Shown: one piece after another, positions 4,400-5,154 of the stretch | How positions within the stretch are numbered: position 1 is the stretch's first letter | Layout: each line of letters starts with the position of its first letter | Assembly (NCBI GenBank): GCA_947175805.1 | Contig: CAMWOF010000202.1 | Coordinates: 1 to 5,154, forward strand | Reading direction: 5' to 3' | DNA length: 5,154 nucleotides | DNA from: an uncultured Clostridiaceae bacterium | GTDB taxonomy: Bacteria; Bacillota; Clostridia; Lachnospirales; Lachnospiraceae | Program-made: the position numbers and the translations under genes | Notes under the pieces: generated by a model | The model's database searches: none | What the model was told of the DNA's origin: nothing | Seen by the model: the letters and a program-made list of their open reading frames with translations, nothing else

Positions 4400-5017
4400 T
4401 TACGATAAAACCTTGCACAAATCTGCCCTCTCCTGAGGCTGATAATCCTCTATATATTTATGCTCTGCTGGAAAATATCTATTTTTATATTTATCAATAA
4501 TTTCCTGCTCACCACCAATATAGATGTCTCTTTTTAGCACCCTTTCCAATCTAATCTCCTCTGGAATGTCGATATATACCATATAGTCAAAAACATCCTT
4601 TAATTCTTTTCTCTGCAAGAATATTCCCTCGACAATCACAATACTATTTCTGCTCACATCAAAACGCTGTTGGAAATAGGTATCATTATCTTTATCATAT
4701 AGCTCAATATCCATATAGCCATCCTTGCAATCCTTTATATTACTTATAACATCTAAAAAATAATCATATCTCCACTGCAAATCATAATAACATTGCCAAT
4801 CAGAATATGCCGGATTATATCTTACCTCCCGTACATGAATAAAATCATCAATATGCAGTAACATCGCAGAGTAATGATGATCCTCTAATTTCTGACACAG
4901 TTCTTCTGATATTGTACTTTTTCCCGCTCCACCAAGACCATCAATACCTATTACCGGAATATCCTTTGCAGCAGCCAAACCTATCACACTATCATAAATA
5001 TCTTGAATTTCCGACAT
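4400..5017 (-). CDS. P-loop kinase of the uridine kinase type
   Basis: This 205-residue soluble protein has a Walker A motif, GLGGAGKS (27-34), after the strand PVIGID. LLHIDDF (53-59) matches the DDF(Y) substrate-binding motif of the uridine kinase/phosphoribulokinase family, IVIVEGIFL (126-134) is the family VEG strand, and RLERVLKRD (156-164) is an Arg-rich lid that would contact ATP phosphates. The C-terminus has the KYKNRYFPAEHKYIEDYQP pattern seen in kinases annotated as uridine kinase-like in Firmicutes. It would transfer the ATP gamma-phosphate to a nucleoside or other small hydroxyl substrate. The true uridine kinase identity is not certain: it lacks close resemblance to the Udk sequence as I remember it, so no symbol is given. 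The start is fixed by GGAGGAGG seven to eight bases upstream. It has its own promoter and is separated from the next gene by 181 bases. Confidence 0.9.
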   Translation of the reverse strand: MSEIQDIYDSVIGLAAAKDIPVIGIDGLGGAGKSTISEELCQKLEDHHYSAMLLHIDDFIHVREVRYNPAYSDWQCYYDLQWRYDYFLDVISNIKDCKDGYMDIELYDKDNDTYFQQRFDVSRNSIVIVEGIFLQRKELKDVFDYMVYIDIPEEIRLERVLKRDIYIGGEQEIIDKYKNRYFPAEHKYIEDYQPQERADLCKVLS

Positions 5018-5062
5018 ATACTATACCTCCTCCAATCACAATCTAACTGTAATCCCTTAATT

Positions 5063-5091
5063 ATTATATTATATCTTTATACATGGAACAA
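5063..5091 (-). promoter_or_regulatory. sigma-A-type promoter for the kinase gene
   Basis: On the minus strand a -35 TTGTTC (5091-5086), a 17-base spacer and a perfect -10 TATAAT (5068-5063) lie upstream of the kinase; a second TATAAT at 5073-5068 overlaps. The start would be near 5056. The -35 overlaps the 3' arm of the hairpin at 5088-5124. Confidence 0.68.
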
Positions 5092-5124
5092 GAGGACAGG
5101 CTGTTTCATTTTCCGTCCTCTTGT
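5088..5124 (-). terminator. 10-bp hairpin, probable terminator of an upstream gene
   Basis: ACAAGAGGAC (5088-5097) and GTCCTCTTGT (5115-5124) form a perfect 10-bp stem with a 17-base loop; CATG on each side (5082-5085, 5125-5128) can extend it across a two-base bulge. On the minus strand it would end transcription arriving from outside the window. No real T run follows on either strand, so it may be degenerate or act as an mRNA-end hairpin. Nothing coding is seen to its right. Confidence 0.45.
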
Positions 5125-5154
5125 CATGATTCATTTACACTTACTATATAAAAT

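Noticed and set aside
5029..5044. GATTGTGATTG before the kinase SD as a degenerate element copy
   Set aside because: It agrees at about 8 of 11 positions, does not form the small stem-loop, and overlaps the SD region; the position is suggestive but the match is too weak to list.

Overview
The window is a low-GC, strongly AT-rich bacterial segment whose confident genes all lie on the minus strand, each with a purine-rich Shine-Dalgarno (SD) site. The small families DUF6440-like and DUF6483-like, the house style of the promoters and the general protein character suggest a Clostridia genome, most likely a gut Lachnospiraceae. That placement is inference from protein look, not from a search. The content (single-gene accessory enzymes, no housekeeping operon) looks like an accessory region.

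Layout in transcription order, right to left. A 10-bp hairpin (5088-5124) and a promoter (5063-5091) precede a P-loop kinase of the uridine kinase type (4400-5017). After a 181-base gap with an extended -10 promoter come three closely spaced genes that look like an operon: an isochorismatase-fold protein whose catalytic Cys is replaced by Arg (3715-4218), a fusion of an isoprenylcysteine-methyltransferase-like membrane domain with a membrane-anchored alpha/beta hydrolase (2241-3680), and a VOC/glyoxalase-fold protein (1850-2212). A second unit starts from a good sigma-A promoter (1746-1774) and holds a soluble methyl-accepting-chemotaxis-type receptor (868-1692) and a DUF6440-like small protein (624-806), ending in a clear intrinsic terminator that overlaps the last codons. 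A DUF6483-like protein (170-556) follows. The left 169 bases hold only a possible plus-strand ORF tail and a hairpin.

The most striking feature is not a gene. A short element, minus-strand core AATYGGRATTT, occurs four times, always between genes, always in the same orientation and always 1-5 bases before an SD site (822-832, 1808-1818, 2228-2238, 3695-3705). Two copies share an 18-base version (16/18 identical). One copy is followed by an SD and a three-codon ORF (ATG AAC AAG TAG), as if the gene it once served had been lost. Several copies, and the unrelated leaders of two other genes, can fold into a 4-5 bp stem with a four-base loop abutting the SD. The element may mark the boundaries of exchangeable single-gene units, or may be a shared translational leader; the sequence alone does not decide between these.
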